Source of the DNA: Moringa oleifera
Taxonomy: Eukaryota; Streptophyta; Magnoliopsida; Brassicales; Moringaceae
Length of the DNA stretch: 64,000 bases
Direction: 5' to 3'
Assembly (NCBI GenBank): GCA_021397835.1
Contig: JAJFZO010000896.1
Span: forward strand, 2,582,501 to 2,646,500
Positions 49,017 through 62,186 of this stretch are shown here, in pieces. The notes under the pieces are model-generated. The model made no database searches and was not told the DNA's origin. It worked only from the letters and a program-made list of their open reading frames with translations. Position 1 is the stretch's first letter; each line of letters opens with the position of its first letter. The translations under genes and the position numbers were made by a program.

Positions 49017-49551
49017 CTGAAAATAATATTTCACTGCTCTCATTTTAATAGTCAGATGCCATGTTGAACTTTTGTTAATAAACAGATGGAGCTCCGCACC
49101 TTAGTTTTTGCTCTTGATGAAGCTTAAAGATCTATTTTGGATAAAGAAAGCTTAAATATCATTTTCCCTTTACGTTGAAGACATCTTAAACTACAACTTG
49201 AAAAGGACATTTAAGCTTTTTTTTTTTTTGGTTTAGCTTCGTTTCCTGGTGGTTGTTGTACCAGTAGTTGCATTAACAATGACACGGTTGCTCTGCTGAC
49301 TTTGTCAGCTTGTTCTGTCGTTTCCTTTACTTAACAGTTACTTTACATATTGAAGACACTGACATTGATCATCCAGCCAAAGAAATTCTCTCTCTTCTTC
49401 CCCCTGTGCCTGTGGACCGCTGCAACTTCCTCTATACACCATCTCGGTTGTCTTCTCTCCATTTTCCCTTCCTTTTTCCTGGGAAACAAACGGCTAAATA
49501 GAAATCAATACAAGGAACCCATATACATAGCCCTTGTAGCACTGGTCGAGG

Positions 49552-52500
49552 ATGGTTATGACATCCACGTGCATGGGTCGCTTCAATGGGAAACTGATCA
49601 AGACTCTGTTTGTACTATTAACAGTTGTGTTGAACAGTGCGTGTGCAAGGTTTGTAGTTGAGAAGAGTAGCATCAAAGTGCTGCATCCACTGAGCATGAG
49701 CTCAAAGCATGATAGTGCGATAGGAAATTTTGGAATACCAGACTATGGGGCGTTCATGGTGGGTTCTGTGGTGTATCCTAATAAAGGGGCTTATGGGTGT
49801 GAAGCTTTTGATGGTGATAAGCCTTTCAAGCCTAAGTTTCCTCGTCCTACCATTCTCCTTCTTGATCGTGGAGGTACTTATCCATTATTTCTATTCTGTT
49901 TCAGTCTGCAGAACTCTCTCTCTCAACTTTTGATGGGTTGGTGTCAAATTTTCTGATTTTGACTTTGTTTGTTGAGAATTTAATTGATAACTCATGATCA
50001 AAGAAGAAAACATGGCTTCTCCGGCAAGGGCTAAATTGTTACAAAATTTCCTCTCTATTAATGTGACTCTGGGGGAACTTTAACCAGGTAGAATTTAACT
50101 TCTTAATAAGAGTTTCTTCCTTAAAAATTTAATTGATACCTTTTTATGTAAGGTGGTTGAAGGGATTATATTCAATTAACTTATTACTCTCTTTGAATTG
50201 CATCATGTGTATGCCTTTGTTGCTGAAGCAGAGATCTCAGATTTATTCACAGATAGCATGAAATGCTTAAAGTAATGGGTTTTCCTTTTCCATTTTTTTT
50301 TTTTAAATTTCTTGTGTTTGTAATTTGGATAATATGGGTAGCGTTCTTATATAGTTGCACCATCTTCTCTTTTCTTCTCCTCCCCTGTTTTCCTATATTT
50401 TATCTTTGGTTTTCCACTGCTTGTATCCTCCAAGCCTTGCTGTAATTTTAGAATATAGTGCAGGAGAAAATCAACTAAGCCCAAGTCCCTGCCTTTTGCT
50501 TTAGTACCCATTTTACTCATTCTTGAAGCAACCATTGCGTTACAGTCAATCAGATATTTGATTCTCTCTTTTGTTATTGCTCTTGAGTAATGCTCAGACT
50601 AAAGCCCCTTCTTCGTTTTAAGAACCTCATGCTTTTCATTTTCTGGATTTGAGTAATTGCTCTTGGGTAGTGCTCAGACTGAAGCCCCTTCTTCATTTTA
50701 AGAACCTCATGCTTTTCATTTTCTGGATTAGAGTATTTTTTTCTTTATCAATCATCTGGTGCTTGTGAATAATTTTTAGAATATCAATCAGACAACTACT
50801 CAGAATTTCATGTTAAACTTCTTGCTTTATTTTTGCTTTTGAATCATCAACTTGATTAACACGTACTGTTTGATGAGCTTTAACTGACTCTCTGAGTAAT
50901 TTCCTTAATTAAATTCTGCAAGATATTTGTTAATTAATGTCATTTCTAGTTTCTGACTTCCTTTTTTCCCCTTCCTCGCTCGCTCAGAGTGCTACTTTGC
51001 CTTGAAGGTATGGAACGGGCAACAGGCAGGAGCTGCAGCTGTATTAGTGGCGGATAATATGGATGAACCTCTAATAACTATGGATTCCCCTGAGGAGAGC
51101 AGTGATGCAGATGGTTATGTGGAGAAGATTGCAATTCCATCAGCCTTGATTGATCATTCCTTTGGTGAGAGCTTGAAACAAGCACTGAAGAAAGGTGAAG
51201 AAGTTGTGATAAAATTGGACTGGAGAGAGTCGGTGCCCCATCCTGACCAGAGAGTTGAGTATGAGCTGTGGACAAACAGCAATGATGAGTGTGGGATCCG
51301 TTGCGATGAGCAGATGAATTTTATAAAAAATTTCAAGGGCCATGCCCAGATCCTTGAGAAAGCAGGTTACACATTGTTCACACCACACTACATAACTTGG
51401 TATTGTCCTCAGGCATTTGTTCTTAGTAGTCAATGCAAATCTCAGTGCATAAACCATGGGAGATATTGTGCACCGGATCCAGATCAAGATTTTGGAGAGG
51501 GGTATGAAGGAAAGGATGTTGTGTTTGAGAACCTGAGGCAGCTTTGCGTGCATAGAGTTGCCAATGATAGCAACCGGTCTTGGATTTGGTGGGACTATGT
51601 GACAGATTTTCACATCAGGTGTTCCATGAAGAATAAGCGATATAGCAAAGAGTGTGCAGAGGATGTCATGAAGTCACTTGGTAAGGGGTTTGATGGGATT
51701 AATTTGTCAACCACTGTTTTTCTTTTTAAATGGTTTTGATTTGGTTTATCAGATCTGCCTATTGAGAAGATCAAAAAGTGCATGGGTGATCCTGAAGCTG
51801 ATGTGGAGAACCAAGTCCTGAAAACTGAGCAAGAACTCCAGGTTATACATTTTTTTCTTTTGCATGCTTTCCCTTCAATGGCCATTGGTTTTATCTTATT
51901 TTGTTGGTATGGAGAGTAAAACATGGGAATTCTAGTGGATGCTTTACAATGACTTTTGTAAATAACTTTGTAATTCAAGTTAGATATCAATATAGATTAC
52001 TTAAACTGGTTTTCCTTTGAAACACGACATTAACTTGTTTCCTTCTTTTTTTCTTTCTACATTATTTGTGAACCTTAGGTTGGCCGAGGAAATCGTGGCG
52101 ATGTTACCATTTTGCCAACATTGGTCATTAATAATATTCAATATCGAGGTTTGTTATGTAATACCCTCCTCATAGTGTAAAATCTGAGGAATAGGACACA
52201 GATTTCCTTGTCATCTCTTCTCCTTGGTTTTTCCCATGTTAACTTGCTAAAAATGCTGTCTCAAAGTGCATGCCCTTTTTGCATAATCTTGTGACCAAGT
52301 CGTCAATCATGTTACTGGACTTCTTGAAAGGTCTTGGGTTAGTACAGGCCTGCTGCTTGTTACCCAGCTGAAAAAACCAATCTAGCACATGAAAATGGTC
52401 TATGAACAGCAGATATAAAGCATCTGTTTGAATGAATTTCCTCTTCAGAAATCTATAGGTTGGTCCATATTGTTTTATTTCCTATTCTTTGTTGGTAGGT

Positions 52501-54443
52501 TGAGTGGTCTCAATCAGCTTGCTTGTCATTCTTGTTATTCACTTCTTTTTCCTTTGTCGTTGTTTCACCCCATTATGACTCTTAGATTTGGTCTTTATTC
52601 ATTCATTTTGGTTAATCTTTTGCTTTGCATATTGTTCACCTAGTGGTTATCTTGATTGGTTTAACTTAACTGTTTCACATGAGTGCCTAAGCTTTTTGGT
52701 TCAGTTGAGCACTTCAACTTTCATATTACTAATTTTCCTGCTTATCAGGATGCTGAACTTCTTAGTTTGCTTTTGTCTGAAGGAAAATTGGAGCGAACTG
52801 CTGTGCTAAAGGCCATATGCGCTGGTTTTAAGGAGACCACGGATCCTCCAATTTGTTTATCAGGAGGTTGAATTTATTATTCTATTCTCTAGTCAGCAGT
52901 TGTAGATGGAACTGGGCGTTTGGAAAAATCATTGGTATATGCTGTTTACTATTGTTTTTATGTTATTTAAGCAGTACTTGAGACGAATGAGTGCCTTGAA
53001 AGAAACGGTGGGTGTTGGCAGGATAAAGGATCTAACATAACCGCTTGCAAGGTACACAAAAAGAGTTCCTGATAGTGCTTTCTGCAATTGATTCTAATTT
53101 GGAAAATGATTTGCAGTCACGGGATTGGAGTTGCATAAATTTGTTGTTTTTCACTAATGGTTTGTACCTTGAATTTGATCAGGACACATTCAGGGGCAGA
53201 GTGTGTGAGTGCCCTCTTGTGAAGGGTGTCCAATACAGAGGAGATGGTTATACATTATGTGAAGGTATGTCTGTCTTTAAAATAACCTTATATTGTCTGT
53301 TGCATATTATGCTGATGATTTGCCAAATTTTTTCTTCCTTGATCTGACAGCTTTTGGACCCACGAGGTGTACAATAAACAATGGAGGTTGCTGGTCAGAA
53401 ACTAGAAATGGATTAACTTTCTCAGCTTGCTCAGTTCAGTGATGTTTTCCCTTAAATTCAGCTTTCATTGATTTTTTCTTTTCTTTTACTTTCAGTTCTT
53501 TTTGCTGAGTAACAATAAATACATAGAACCCTGCACTACTCATGCTAAGCTCCTAGTTAACCCGTAAAGACAAGCCTTGCCAACACAACACTAACAAATT
53601 TCAAAATTACTGGAAAAGCTGCAAAACATGTGCTGTCATATAACTGAAGCTCCTTCTTTATACAAAGCAGAACTCCCAGTTAACTGGCTGTCAGTGCCCA
53701 GAAGGTTTCCGCGGAGATGGTCATAAATGTGAAGGTAACTTTATTACTATTCTTTTTTTCCGAGTGACTGCTGATGAGCAGTTACATGTATAACGTTTCT
53801 GGTCTCTTCAACTCATATAGTGAAGATCTTTTGGTTTTTTCTTCAAAGTTGTTTATTAAACTCTCTTGATTCTGCATTCAGATGTCAATGAATGCAAGGA
53901 ACATCTGGCTTGTCAGTGTGATGGTTGCTCCTGTAAGAACACATGGGGTGACTACGACTGCAAGTGCAAAGGGGACCTTCTGTATATAAAGGAACAAGAT
54001 ACTTGTATTGGTAAGAGAACAAACTCACCCTACTTTCATTATTGAAATGATGAGGTAGTGGTTTTCAACACTTACTCCTAAGCTACACTGAATGATCTTT
54101 GTTCATTCATTGTGCAGAAAGAAACGGATCCAGAGTTGGATGGTTCATCAGCTTCTTGGTCCTAGCAGCTGTGGTCGGTGCTGGTATTGCTGGTTATATA
54201 TTCTACAAATATCGGCTCCGGGTATGTGTATTCTTCCATGGACCGGACTATATCCTTCCTGATCTATTTGCTCCCTTGATCTACTGCAGTCTGCCTACTA
54301 AAATGTTTCTTCTCTTCTATTTGCAGTCATATATGGACTCAGAGATCATGGCTATTATGTCACAGTACATGCCACTTGATAACCACCAGAACAATGAAGT
54401 TCCAACAGAAGCCCAACCATTACGACAGAGCTCAACAGTATGA
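49552..54443 (+). CDS. VSR: Vacuolar sorting receptor (BP-80/VSR family), 12 exons
   Basis: Exons: 49552-49873, 50988-51680, 51753-51841, 52079-52148, 52783-52866, 52975-53051, 53183-53264, 53351-53433, 53671-53734, 53882-54010, 54118-54221, 54327-54443, joining in frame to 637 residues (VSRs are about 620-630). Domains: signal peptide 1-32 (cleavage after NSACA); protease-associated domain (about 60-170, RGECYFALK across the exon 1/2 join); Cys-rich luminal central region; three EGF-like repeats (about 420-564, the last with the calcium-binding D.NEC start); membrane helix about 573-594; 43-residue tail with YMPL (613-616), the YxxPhi signal read by AP adaptors, and EIMAIM. VSRs bind NPIR-type signals on soluble cargo and carry it between Golgi and prevacuolar compartment (family knowledge). 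Met at 49552 is in good context (A at -3, G at +4); M8 (49573) is an alternative start. The exon 8 donor (GTTCAG) is weak. Tail and length suggest the VSR3/4-like group, but the paralogue is not certain. Confidence 0.93.
50576..50735 (+). repeat. 80-bp tandem duplication in intron 1 of the sorting receptor
   Basis: Units 50576-50655 and 50656-50735 share AAGCCCCTTCTTC.TTTTAAGAACC and TCATGCTTTTCATTTTCTGGAT. I count about five differences, so the duplication is young compared with the other repeats here. Confidence 0.9.
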
Positions 54444-54444
54444 G

Positions 54445-54520
54445 GTAACTGTGAATGGTGCAACTTTTGTTGCAAGAAGATGTTATCAATAACTGACTCC
54501 AAAATTATCATTATCTGCAG
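54445..54520 (+). other. Possible 3' UTR intron of the sorting receptor gene
   Basis: GTAACTGTG directly after the stop codon and TTATCTGCAG at 54511-54520, with an AACTGAC branch-point-like motif between. Size 76 bp, normal for plants. The coding sequence is unaffected either way. Confidence 0.4.
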
Positions 54521-54800
54521 AAATGAACCAGAAGCAACAGCTGCTGTGAAAAAGAAAAAGACCTTCTGTGTAGGAATGGCTGTGAATTGTTAGATTTGTA
54601 GAACTGCTAGTATACACAACATAGAGAGAGCTTGTTTTCAGGGTGAACCTTTGAGTTCTCTGCATACAGAAAATTTGTGAAAGAACCTTTTATCCTGTTA
54701 GATAAAATGCTTGAGATGTAAATGTGGTTTCAAGCAACAAGATACCATGTTGATGATCAATATAAGAATAAGGGTAAATAATTTGTATAATTGAAGATGT
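54521..54800 (+). other. Probable 3' UTR of the sorting receptor gene
   Basis: Follows the coding end without another ORF. AATATAAGAATAAG near 54759-54772 could act as the poly(A) near-upstream element. The end is approximate. Confidence 0.4.
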
Positions 54801-55949
54801 CCTTTGCAGTGTATATTTTGATATCATTGTCATTCTTCAACGCATGGATCTGAATCAAAACATTTCTCTAATCTGACTCAAATCGTTTCTCTAAAACTGC
54901 ATTACAAGAACTTGCAAGCATGTTATAGAGTAACAATCAACCCACACCACAACATGGGAGCTTTGGATTGTAACTGTTGGAGTGCGGCAAGGTGAGACAT
55001 CTTTTTTCTCTGTTTCCTTGAGATGAGCAATGACTGACCACTTAGTTTAATTCCAATTTTTAGACTGAACACCTACAATCAAGATGTGGTTCATCTTTGT
55101 TTTAAGTTTCAAGAAGCAGAGGTCTAATTCACACTCACTGTTGATGATTGGAAAATATGAATGGTAGATACAAATGGGTTTATTTATTTATTGTTGAAAA
55201 AAGTGGGTTATAAAAGTTGCTACAAAGTCAATCTAAATAGTGACGTGGAAAATTTCAAACGGCATCGGTTTTTTTTTAAATGTTATTTGTTCCGTCGATT
55301 GTAATATAAATAGGCAAATAAATTTTTCCCTAAAATATAATGAAGTTTGAGTTTATTTACTTGTCTTATGCACAAATTAAAACAAATCTAAAAACTTTTA
55401 AAAGATAATAAGTCTTTCAAGTATCAGTATTTTTTTAAAATAAAAAATTATTAATTTTGATTTTTGAAAACTATGCAAGTAGTAAAAACTTTTGTATGCA
55501 AGAGAATAGTAGAAGATATAAGGCGTTTTGTTTGATGAATATTTGAATAAATCAACCAAATAGTCATGATGAAGCCTTTTTATAACATTTTTGGTATCTT
55601 TTTAATATAATTACATCTTTTGAGCTTGTTTCATACTTTTCATTTTCATACATTGGATCAACCCTAAAGATTTGATCAATTTGTTTATATTTGACCAGTT
55701 ATATCATTTTTCAACTGATACAACTATACGCATCAACACGTAATATTCAATATGTATTTATACAGTATTCAATACATATTTTACACATTTTTAATATGTT
55801 TTTTAGCACATCTTTTTTACGTTTTCAACATGTCTTTTGATACGGATTTTGTGTCATTATGTATCTACTGTATCTACTTCACATTGCCATTGTTTTGAAA
55901 ATTCTCTAATATTCTCTTACCATTTTCACAATAAATGAATTTGAAAATT
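54801..55949. other. Intergenic, no gene recognised
   Basis: AT-rich DNA between the sorting receptor and the Copia relic. No motif found. Some of it may be the 3' LTR of that minus-strand Copia, but no border is visible. Confidence 0.35.
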
Positions 55950-56631
55950 TGTTACAAAGACTTGGAAAGTTTATGCATGACTGAAGGTGTTTTTAAGACT
56001 TAAACCTTCACTTACTAATAACAAATCAAAGTTTATCAAGATGGCATGGTATGCAAGCTTTGAACAAAGATTTTTAAGACTAACCGAATATGTTTTCCAT
56101 ACAAGATTTTTGCTCCTCAAGTGTTCACCTAAACTGGCACATGGATTGGCCTTGTGTCTCTACATCTTAGTTTTTCATGAATGTTTTTTAGTAACTAGCC
56201 AGGTTACACTGAAGACGACATTATCACTTGCACTCATATAAGTGAACTTATGAAGAACACTCCTATATTAAAGGCTTAACTGCCTATCTTTTCCTTGTAT
56301 GTTATAAGTACTAAGCACTTTACTTCTGGACACATCATTGAATATTATGGTACTTCAATCATAGCGTAGGATGTATTTTGCTCATTGAACCCAAGATCTT
56401 GATGTTTCAAGTGTTTGCTTGAGGTTCTATCATTGGTGATAGTTTGATATTGGCTTTAATCCCATCCCTTTTGAAGTTTTCAAAACTACATCTCTTGCAA
56501 AACTTTTGTTATCGGGCTTGCAAGATTTTAACAAGATCTCACAAAATCAATGGTAATTACTCCTTTTAGTGAGCAAATATTTCGCACAACTACATCTTAA
56601 GCTAATATGTCTAGACTTACTATCATATACA
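55950..56631 (-). pseudogene. Ty1/Copia RNase H end and 3' region (part 2 of a split element)
   Basis: On minus from 56626: YDSKSRHISLRCS, then GVITIDFVRS, and SKGMGLKPI (about 56475-56450), the end of a Copia RNase H/pol protein, followed by non-coding sequence that is probably the polypurine tract and 3' LTR. The first part of the same element lies at 63166-64000, beyond the inserted chromovirus. Stops are present. Confidence 0.65.
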
Positions 56632-57655
56632 TGTCATACCGTCAGTCGTTAGATCCGTGCAACTCTAATGTAATGATACTAAATGCTTCCACCTAGCCAG
56701 CGCTCTTTCAAATCCCACAACAAAGTAAAGTAAAAGACTAGATAATGCAAAAGCGGAGTAAAGGAGACAAGTCTTATAAGAACTCTTTCTTAATCTTTAT
56801 TAAAGATAAAGGAACTCTTTATAAAAAAAAAAAAAAAAGTTTCACAAAAAGCACCTAACGCCTCTAGTTACCTACACATTTAAGTTTTTTTTTCCTTAAT
56901 GTATTTATAATTGAACCCAAGCTTCCTTTTTATATTAGTTGAGGAGTGTCTTACTCAAACATTCTCTCTTTGTTATCCCACATTTTTTGGACTGGCCAAC
57001 AAATCTTGTTCACGAATCATTATCCCATTGAGGCTTATCTTTAAAGTTTAGATTGCATCCTTCTCCCATAAGAATTCTCCATAAGTTAAGGATCTCATGT
57101 CCTTTAAAGCCTTTTTCAAGCCCTCTTATCCACTTTTAATCGGTTAGGGTAAGCTTGAGGAGATGGTATCCATTTAGGACTTTTCTTAAGCTTGATCTTC
57201 CCTTTGGATTTCAGGATAGACATCTCTTCCTTGTTCTCCTATTGGCTTTACTCTCTTCTAGCTAATGGTAACATCCCTCTTTGTAGACTAACTTTACTTA
57301 TTGGACATATCCATGCAAAATTGGGCTCTCAGATTCCATCCTGTGCTCATATTACTGGACATCTTTGCACCACCATGTGCTAGTGCTTGTTCGAGGTGTC
57401 TCTATTGCTCTCCCCTTGAGTGGGCTTGTGGCTCAGTTCATGTGCTTCATCCCTCAACCCATGACATTTCTAACTCATCAGCGTATCTCGCCATGTAAGT
57501 ATGAAACTCAGCTTCTAACTAAATCTCTTGCATTTGTTTCCATATCTAACCCATGCATTTTGCCTTACTAGCATGATTTATTCACGCTTGTAGGTCTGGG
57601 CATGAAGGAAGACACATCACGCCTAAGCTTTGGCACTCAGATTCAAAGGTCTACA
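56632..57655 (-). repeat. 3' LTR of the complete chromovirus
   Basis: On minus it starts TGTAGACC and ends GGTATGACA; about 1024 bp. A poly(A) run of about 16 lies near 56823-56838, absent from the other LTRs. Confidence 0.8.
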
Positions 57656-60600
57656 AAATCACCCTTACCAGAATAGTCTAATGCCCTCATCCACTTAATG
57701 TTATGGTATGCTTGATCTAGACCTCAAATTTCCATAAAGTGGTATCCTTTTCCCAACTCGCATCCACCTCGATGGTGCCTTTCCATTGGACTAAGTAGTA
57801 TGTCCTCGATTCATCTTACTATAGTCCTCTGTTTTATGTTCAAGAATCTTTTTTATCTCCTTATCAAATTGAACTCCAGTCACTAACAGTGTGCGCTTGG
57901 CTTGCTGGGACCCGTTATCGGCATCTTTTCAGAACTCCTTCAGGAAGCTCATGTGGAATGTTAGGTGCATCTTCAGATATTGCAGTAGCTTCAGTCTATA
58001 TACTACTACTCAAACTTTATTTTCGATTTCGAATGGTCCATTATACCTTGGGATAAGGCCTCGATAAATTGTTTTTTTTTTTGTGATTTTCTTCCAAATT
58101 TGAGGTGTCAGCTTTCGCAGCACCTTATCCCTAACTTGAAACTTTGCATCTCGTCTCTTTTTGTCAGTATATTTCTTCATACGCCTTAGAGCCTTGAAAA
58201 GGCTATCCCTCCTCTAATTAATCAACTCCTGCTTGTCACAAGCATAGCGAGAAACTGTTGGGCAGTTCTTTTAGCTTTTTCACTTGGCTATCTCATGAGG
58301 CATGTTGGTTGTTGCCCAAAATAGCTCTGTAGGACTTATGCCCGTTGATGATGAGCAATGGATGGTGTAGCAGAATTACGTTATATCCAATAGCACAAGC
58401 CAATCCTTTTGACTTACGGTCACATAATGCTATAAATACTCTTTCAGCAAGCTATTTATTCTCTCTGTTTGTCCATCAGTCTGCGGATGATTTGTTGTGG
58501 AGAACTTAAGTTTTGTTCTCATCATGTTTAGTAACACTTGTCCAAAATCTTCTTATGAATCTGACATCTCTGTCACTCATAATGCCTTTTTGCAACCTAA
58601 ATAATTTAAAGATATGTTTGAAAAACATCTTAATGGTCATGTTAGCTGAGCATGCTCAAGTAACAGGAACAAATATAGCATACTTTGAAAACTCATCAAC
58701 AATCACCATTATGGCGGATAGTCTTTTTACTTTTGGAAAGTCCACAATGAAATCCATCAACATTGGCTCTCATGAGTGCTCCGAAATGGGCAAAGGTTAG
58801 ACTATGCCCGCTCTTTCCTTCTATTCATTTTGTCTTGTTAGCCCACTAAGCATGTGCGGATATAGGCCTCCACATCTTTCGTAAACTTGGACCAATAATA
58901 GGCTTTTATTAGCAACACTAGCATCCTCTCGATTTTCGAGTGACCTACCCACATTGGGTCTCAGGTTTCCATCAGTAACTATTTTTTGAGCTTACCAGAC
59001 TTAAGCACGAATAGTCTGCCTTTTCGGGTATACAGCAATCCATCCTTGATCTAGTATCTTTGAATCAATTCCTTGCTCGCCTCTTGCATAAGTCAGCCAT
59101 ACTCGATATCCTTTTTAGTTATCGATTTTATTTGCTCAAGTAACTAGCTTTGGACACCCATTAGAGCAGCCACATAATTTTGCATTTCTACGTGGCTTAG
59201 TGCATCAGCAATAATGTTCTATTTGCTTGGCTTGTGTTCCTACACAAAAACAAACTCCGTGAGAAATTCTTACCATCTTGCTTGTTTCGAAGATAGCTTT
59301 TTCGATCAGCGAAAATAGATATTAGCGACATTATCAGTAATTACCTTCGATTTTATCCCAAGTAAGTAATTTTACCATGTCCCTAGGCAATGGATAATAG
59401 CCATCATCTCCTTTTCATTGGGTGAATAATGCAGCTCCGCATCCCTGAGTTTTCAATTCTTAAATGCCACAGGGTGGCCATTTTGCACCAACACACCCTT
59501 GATTGCATGATCAAAGGCGTCCGTGACTATCTTGAATAGCTTTTCAAAGTTTGGTAAGGACAATAATAGCTTTGAAGCTATTACCTATTTCAATCCCTCA
59601 AAAGCCTTGTCGCATTCATCAGTCCACACACAGGTTATCTTTCTTTAATAAGTCCATCAAAGGGTAACTCTTGCTCAAATATCCTTTGATGAGCCATCTA
59701 CAATAGTTTACGAGCCTAAGGAATGATCATAATTTAGCAACATTTCGCTAAACTGGCCACTCAGTAATGGCTCTTACTTTTCTTTTGTCCATCTGTATCT
59801 GTCTGTTCCTTACCCAATGCCCCAAGAATGGCACTTCTTGCTTACAAAACTCATATTTTTCCTTCTTAATGTACAGTAGGTGTTCTCGCAACTACATCAA
59901 TACTTTTCGCAAGTGGTTTATGTGGTCCTATAGGGTCTCGTTATAGACCATAATGTTATCTAGGTAGGCTATCATAAACTTATCCAAAAACTCAAACATT
60001 ATGTCATTTATAAGATTACGAAAGGTAGTAGGCACATTAGTTAGCCTAAAAGGCATCACCATCAACTCACCAAAGCTGTGCCTTATGATGCATGCGATTT
60101 TTACTTTATCCCCCTTAGCTATTCTAAATTGCTAGTAACCCGACCATAAGTCTAGCTTTATAAAATACTTGGCCCTTGATAATCGATCAAATACGTTAGT
60201 GATATTTGGCATCGGGTATTTTTTTTTCTTTACCATTACCTTGTTCAATGCTAGGCAATCACCGCACATTCTAGCCATCTTGCTTTCGCTAGAACAACAC
60301 AGGAGCACCATAAGGGGCCTTCAATGGCTGAATGAAACTCACTTCTAACAACTCGTGTAATTGCTTTCGTAGTTCAACTAATTTTCGACGGGGGCATTCA
60401 ATATGGTGCTTGGGCAAAGGTTTAACAATCAGAAGCAACTCCATCTTATGATCGACATTCCTCCTTGGAGGCAATGTCTTGGGGAGCTCTAATGGCATCA
60501 CATTGCTGAATTCCCTCAATACTTTAGCAATTTTGTCAAGCACCTCCATGATCTGGTCTGGTTTGCCTCAAATAATGCTGCCACCATCGTCACTTCACCT

Positions 60601-61060
60601 TTTTGCAGTCCTGACTTAAATTGCTTTGCAGATTGTAACCCAATCTGCTTCTTGTTTATTGAAAGCCTTTTTACTACTTGGATTTTGACTAGGCTTGGGG
60701 CTTGCTCATCAACCATGAGCAATCCACCTAAATAGAGCATCACTAATGCCTTAGTCTGTTTAAAGAATTCTAGACCCAAGATAACATCAAAGTTATCTAA
60801 TTGAGTTATCATAAAGTTGGACATACCTTTCTAACCGCCCACTTCGAGGGTCGTAATGATAGCTCCACATACTGCCTTCGCCTTAGTGTTCACCACTTTG
60901 CTTGATAATGGCTGGGGAAAGCTTAAGCCCAAGCTTTACCACTTCTCTTTCTACCACAAAATTGTTGCTAGCTTCCGTATCCAACATTGCCATAGCATGC
61001 TTTCCGTTCACCTTCATCAAGACATAGATCAACCCTTTCTGTTAAGTTCTTAGGTGTGAT
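57656..61060 (-). pseudogene. Chromovirus pol: PR, RT, RNase H, integrase, chromodomain
   Basis: Minus strand from 61060: protease (MLDTEASNNFV, catalytic DTG changed to DTE, about 60990), open frame 60824-60516 (MSNFMITQLDNFDVILGLEFFKQ), RT start open at 60549-60289 (RRNVDHKMEL, APYGAPVLF), KLDL and the aspartate-box region (YLDN in place of YLDD, about 59960), FLGHWV (about 59820), RNase H (about 59530-59200), integrase HHCC and core (about 58990-58700, FIVDFPKVKRL near 58755-58725), and C-terminal region with K.LTPQIWKKI (about 58120-58090) and the YLV.WKGTIEVDASWEK chromodomain (about 57795-57745). Stops throughout. Confidence 0.75.
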
Positions 61061-62160
61061 CGCATTTAGTAATTAGATTGGGTTCACCCGAGTTATGGTA
61101 TTCCTTTCACTCTCCTCATGGGGATCCTTTACTATGAGCATCGTTAACTTCTCCTTGCGAGGACAATCGCCTGCTTTATGTGGCCCGTTGCGTAAGAAAG
61201 CAACCCCCTTGGTCTTTATTCTTTCCCTTACTTTTCAAAAGGGATGAGCTCCGAGGTTTGTTGGATTCAACATTCTTGTTTTTCTTGCCCTTGCCATTGG
61301 GCTTGTTCGTCTCTTTTCCAACATTCCCTCGTTTCTTCATTTTTTTATCTAAAGCACTAACCACATACCTAAAATCTACCAAGCAATCCTCCACAGAGAA
61401 TGCTAAAGGTAGCCTTTTGACACCTTGCCGCCTCAATTTTGCTTAAGCCCATAGTTGCAAGCCTAAGAGGAAGTTAAATAACCTATCTTCTTTTGACATA
61501 TTCTTGATGTTCAGCATTAAGGAATTAAATTCCTTCACAAAGTCGTGCACTAAGCCCGTCTGCTTTCGACGCTTTAATTATTCCTTTGCCATAAATGATG
61601 TGTTACTTGGCAAGAATTGCTCTTTCAATTCCTTTTTGAATGCTTCCTACAAATCAATATTAGGCCTTCCCATGATAGTGTCATCTTGTATATAAGCGTG
61701 CCGCCACAACTTAGCATCACCAGATAAATATATCAATGTGATCATTATCTGGTCATTTTGGAGTACTCGAATAGATTTGAAGTACTAATCCATATCCCAC
61801 AAGAAGTTCTCCAACTCCTTGTTATTCCTTTCTTCAAAGAACGATTTTGCTTTTAATACCTTTAGCTTAGCTGTGGTAAGTTCCACTCCTACTATTAGGG
61901 CATGGGAAGCCCTTTTTAGCAACCTAATCTCAGTCTAAAGGCTCCTTATGGTCTCCTTGAGGCTTCTGATATCCTCTTCCATTAAGGATTATCGTTGGGT
62001 AATTGTCTGTATTAACTCAACCAATGTACTTATCGATCCCTCGAATAATGCACCAAGGATATCTTCCAACCAAGTGATGCGCTTTTGTATTGACTCACTC
62101 CCTCCTACCATAGAGTTTTTGCAATGATTAAATCAACCACAAGTTTGAGAGAAAGTGGTT
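61061..62160 (-). pseudogene. Chromovirus gag
   Basis: Minus strand from about 62110: GGSESIQKRI, coiled coil MEEDIRSLKETIRSL (61982 on), AKSFFEERNNKELENFLWDMD (about 61860-61800), capsid-like LSGDAKLWRHAYIQDD (about 61725-61680), the open frame 61436-61176 with a K/N-rich linker, and a knuckle relic (CFLTQRATKAGDCPRKEKL, about 61205-61150; second Cys and His lost). Gag would form the virus-like particle in the cytoplasm; this copy is broken by stops. Confidence 0.7.
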
Positions 62161-62172
62161 ATCAAAACTGCA

Positions 62173-62183
62173 CTCTGATACCA
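62173..62183 (-). other. Primer binding site of the complete chromovirus
   Basis: TGGTATCAGAG on minus, an exact match to the first 11 bases complementary to initiator-Met tRNA. It sits 3 bp inside the 5' LTR. Confidence 0.8.
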
Positions 62184-62186
62184 ACT

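Larger units (their letters stand above)
47351..49551. other. Intergenic, upstream of the sorting receptor gene
   Basis: AT-rich DNA with no gene. Holds the right copy of the direct repeat (48014-48105), an (AT)n/T tract at 48982-49016 and, toward 49550, the promoter and leader of the sorting receptor. I see no convincing TATA box; CTATACA at 49433 is the nearest candidate. Confidence 0.4.

Noticed and set aside
49310..49661. ORFs overlapping the start of the sorting receptor in other frames
   Set aside because: They share no homology, and the frame from 49552 encodes the signal peptide and conserved VSR N-terminus.
57192..57571. LTR ORFs (also 31029-31346, 37455-37773, 38402-38843, 40698-40955, 62772-63029)
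   Set aside because: They recur at the same LTR position in several copies but lack conservation of frame and any domain; they lie in the U3-like part of the LTR, so treated as chance frames.
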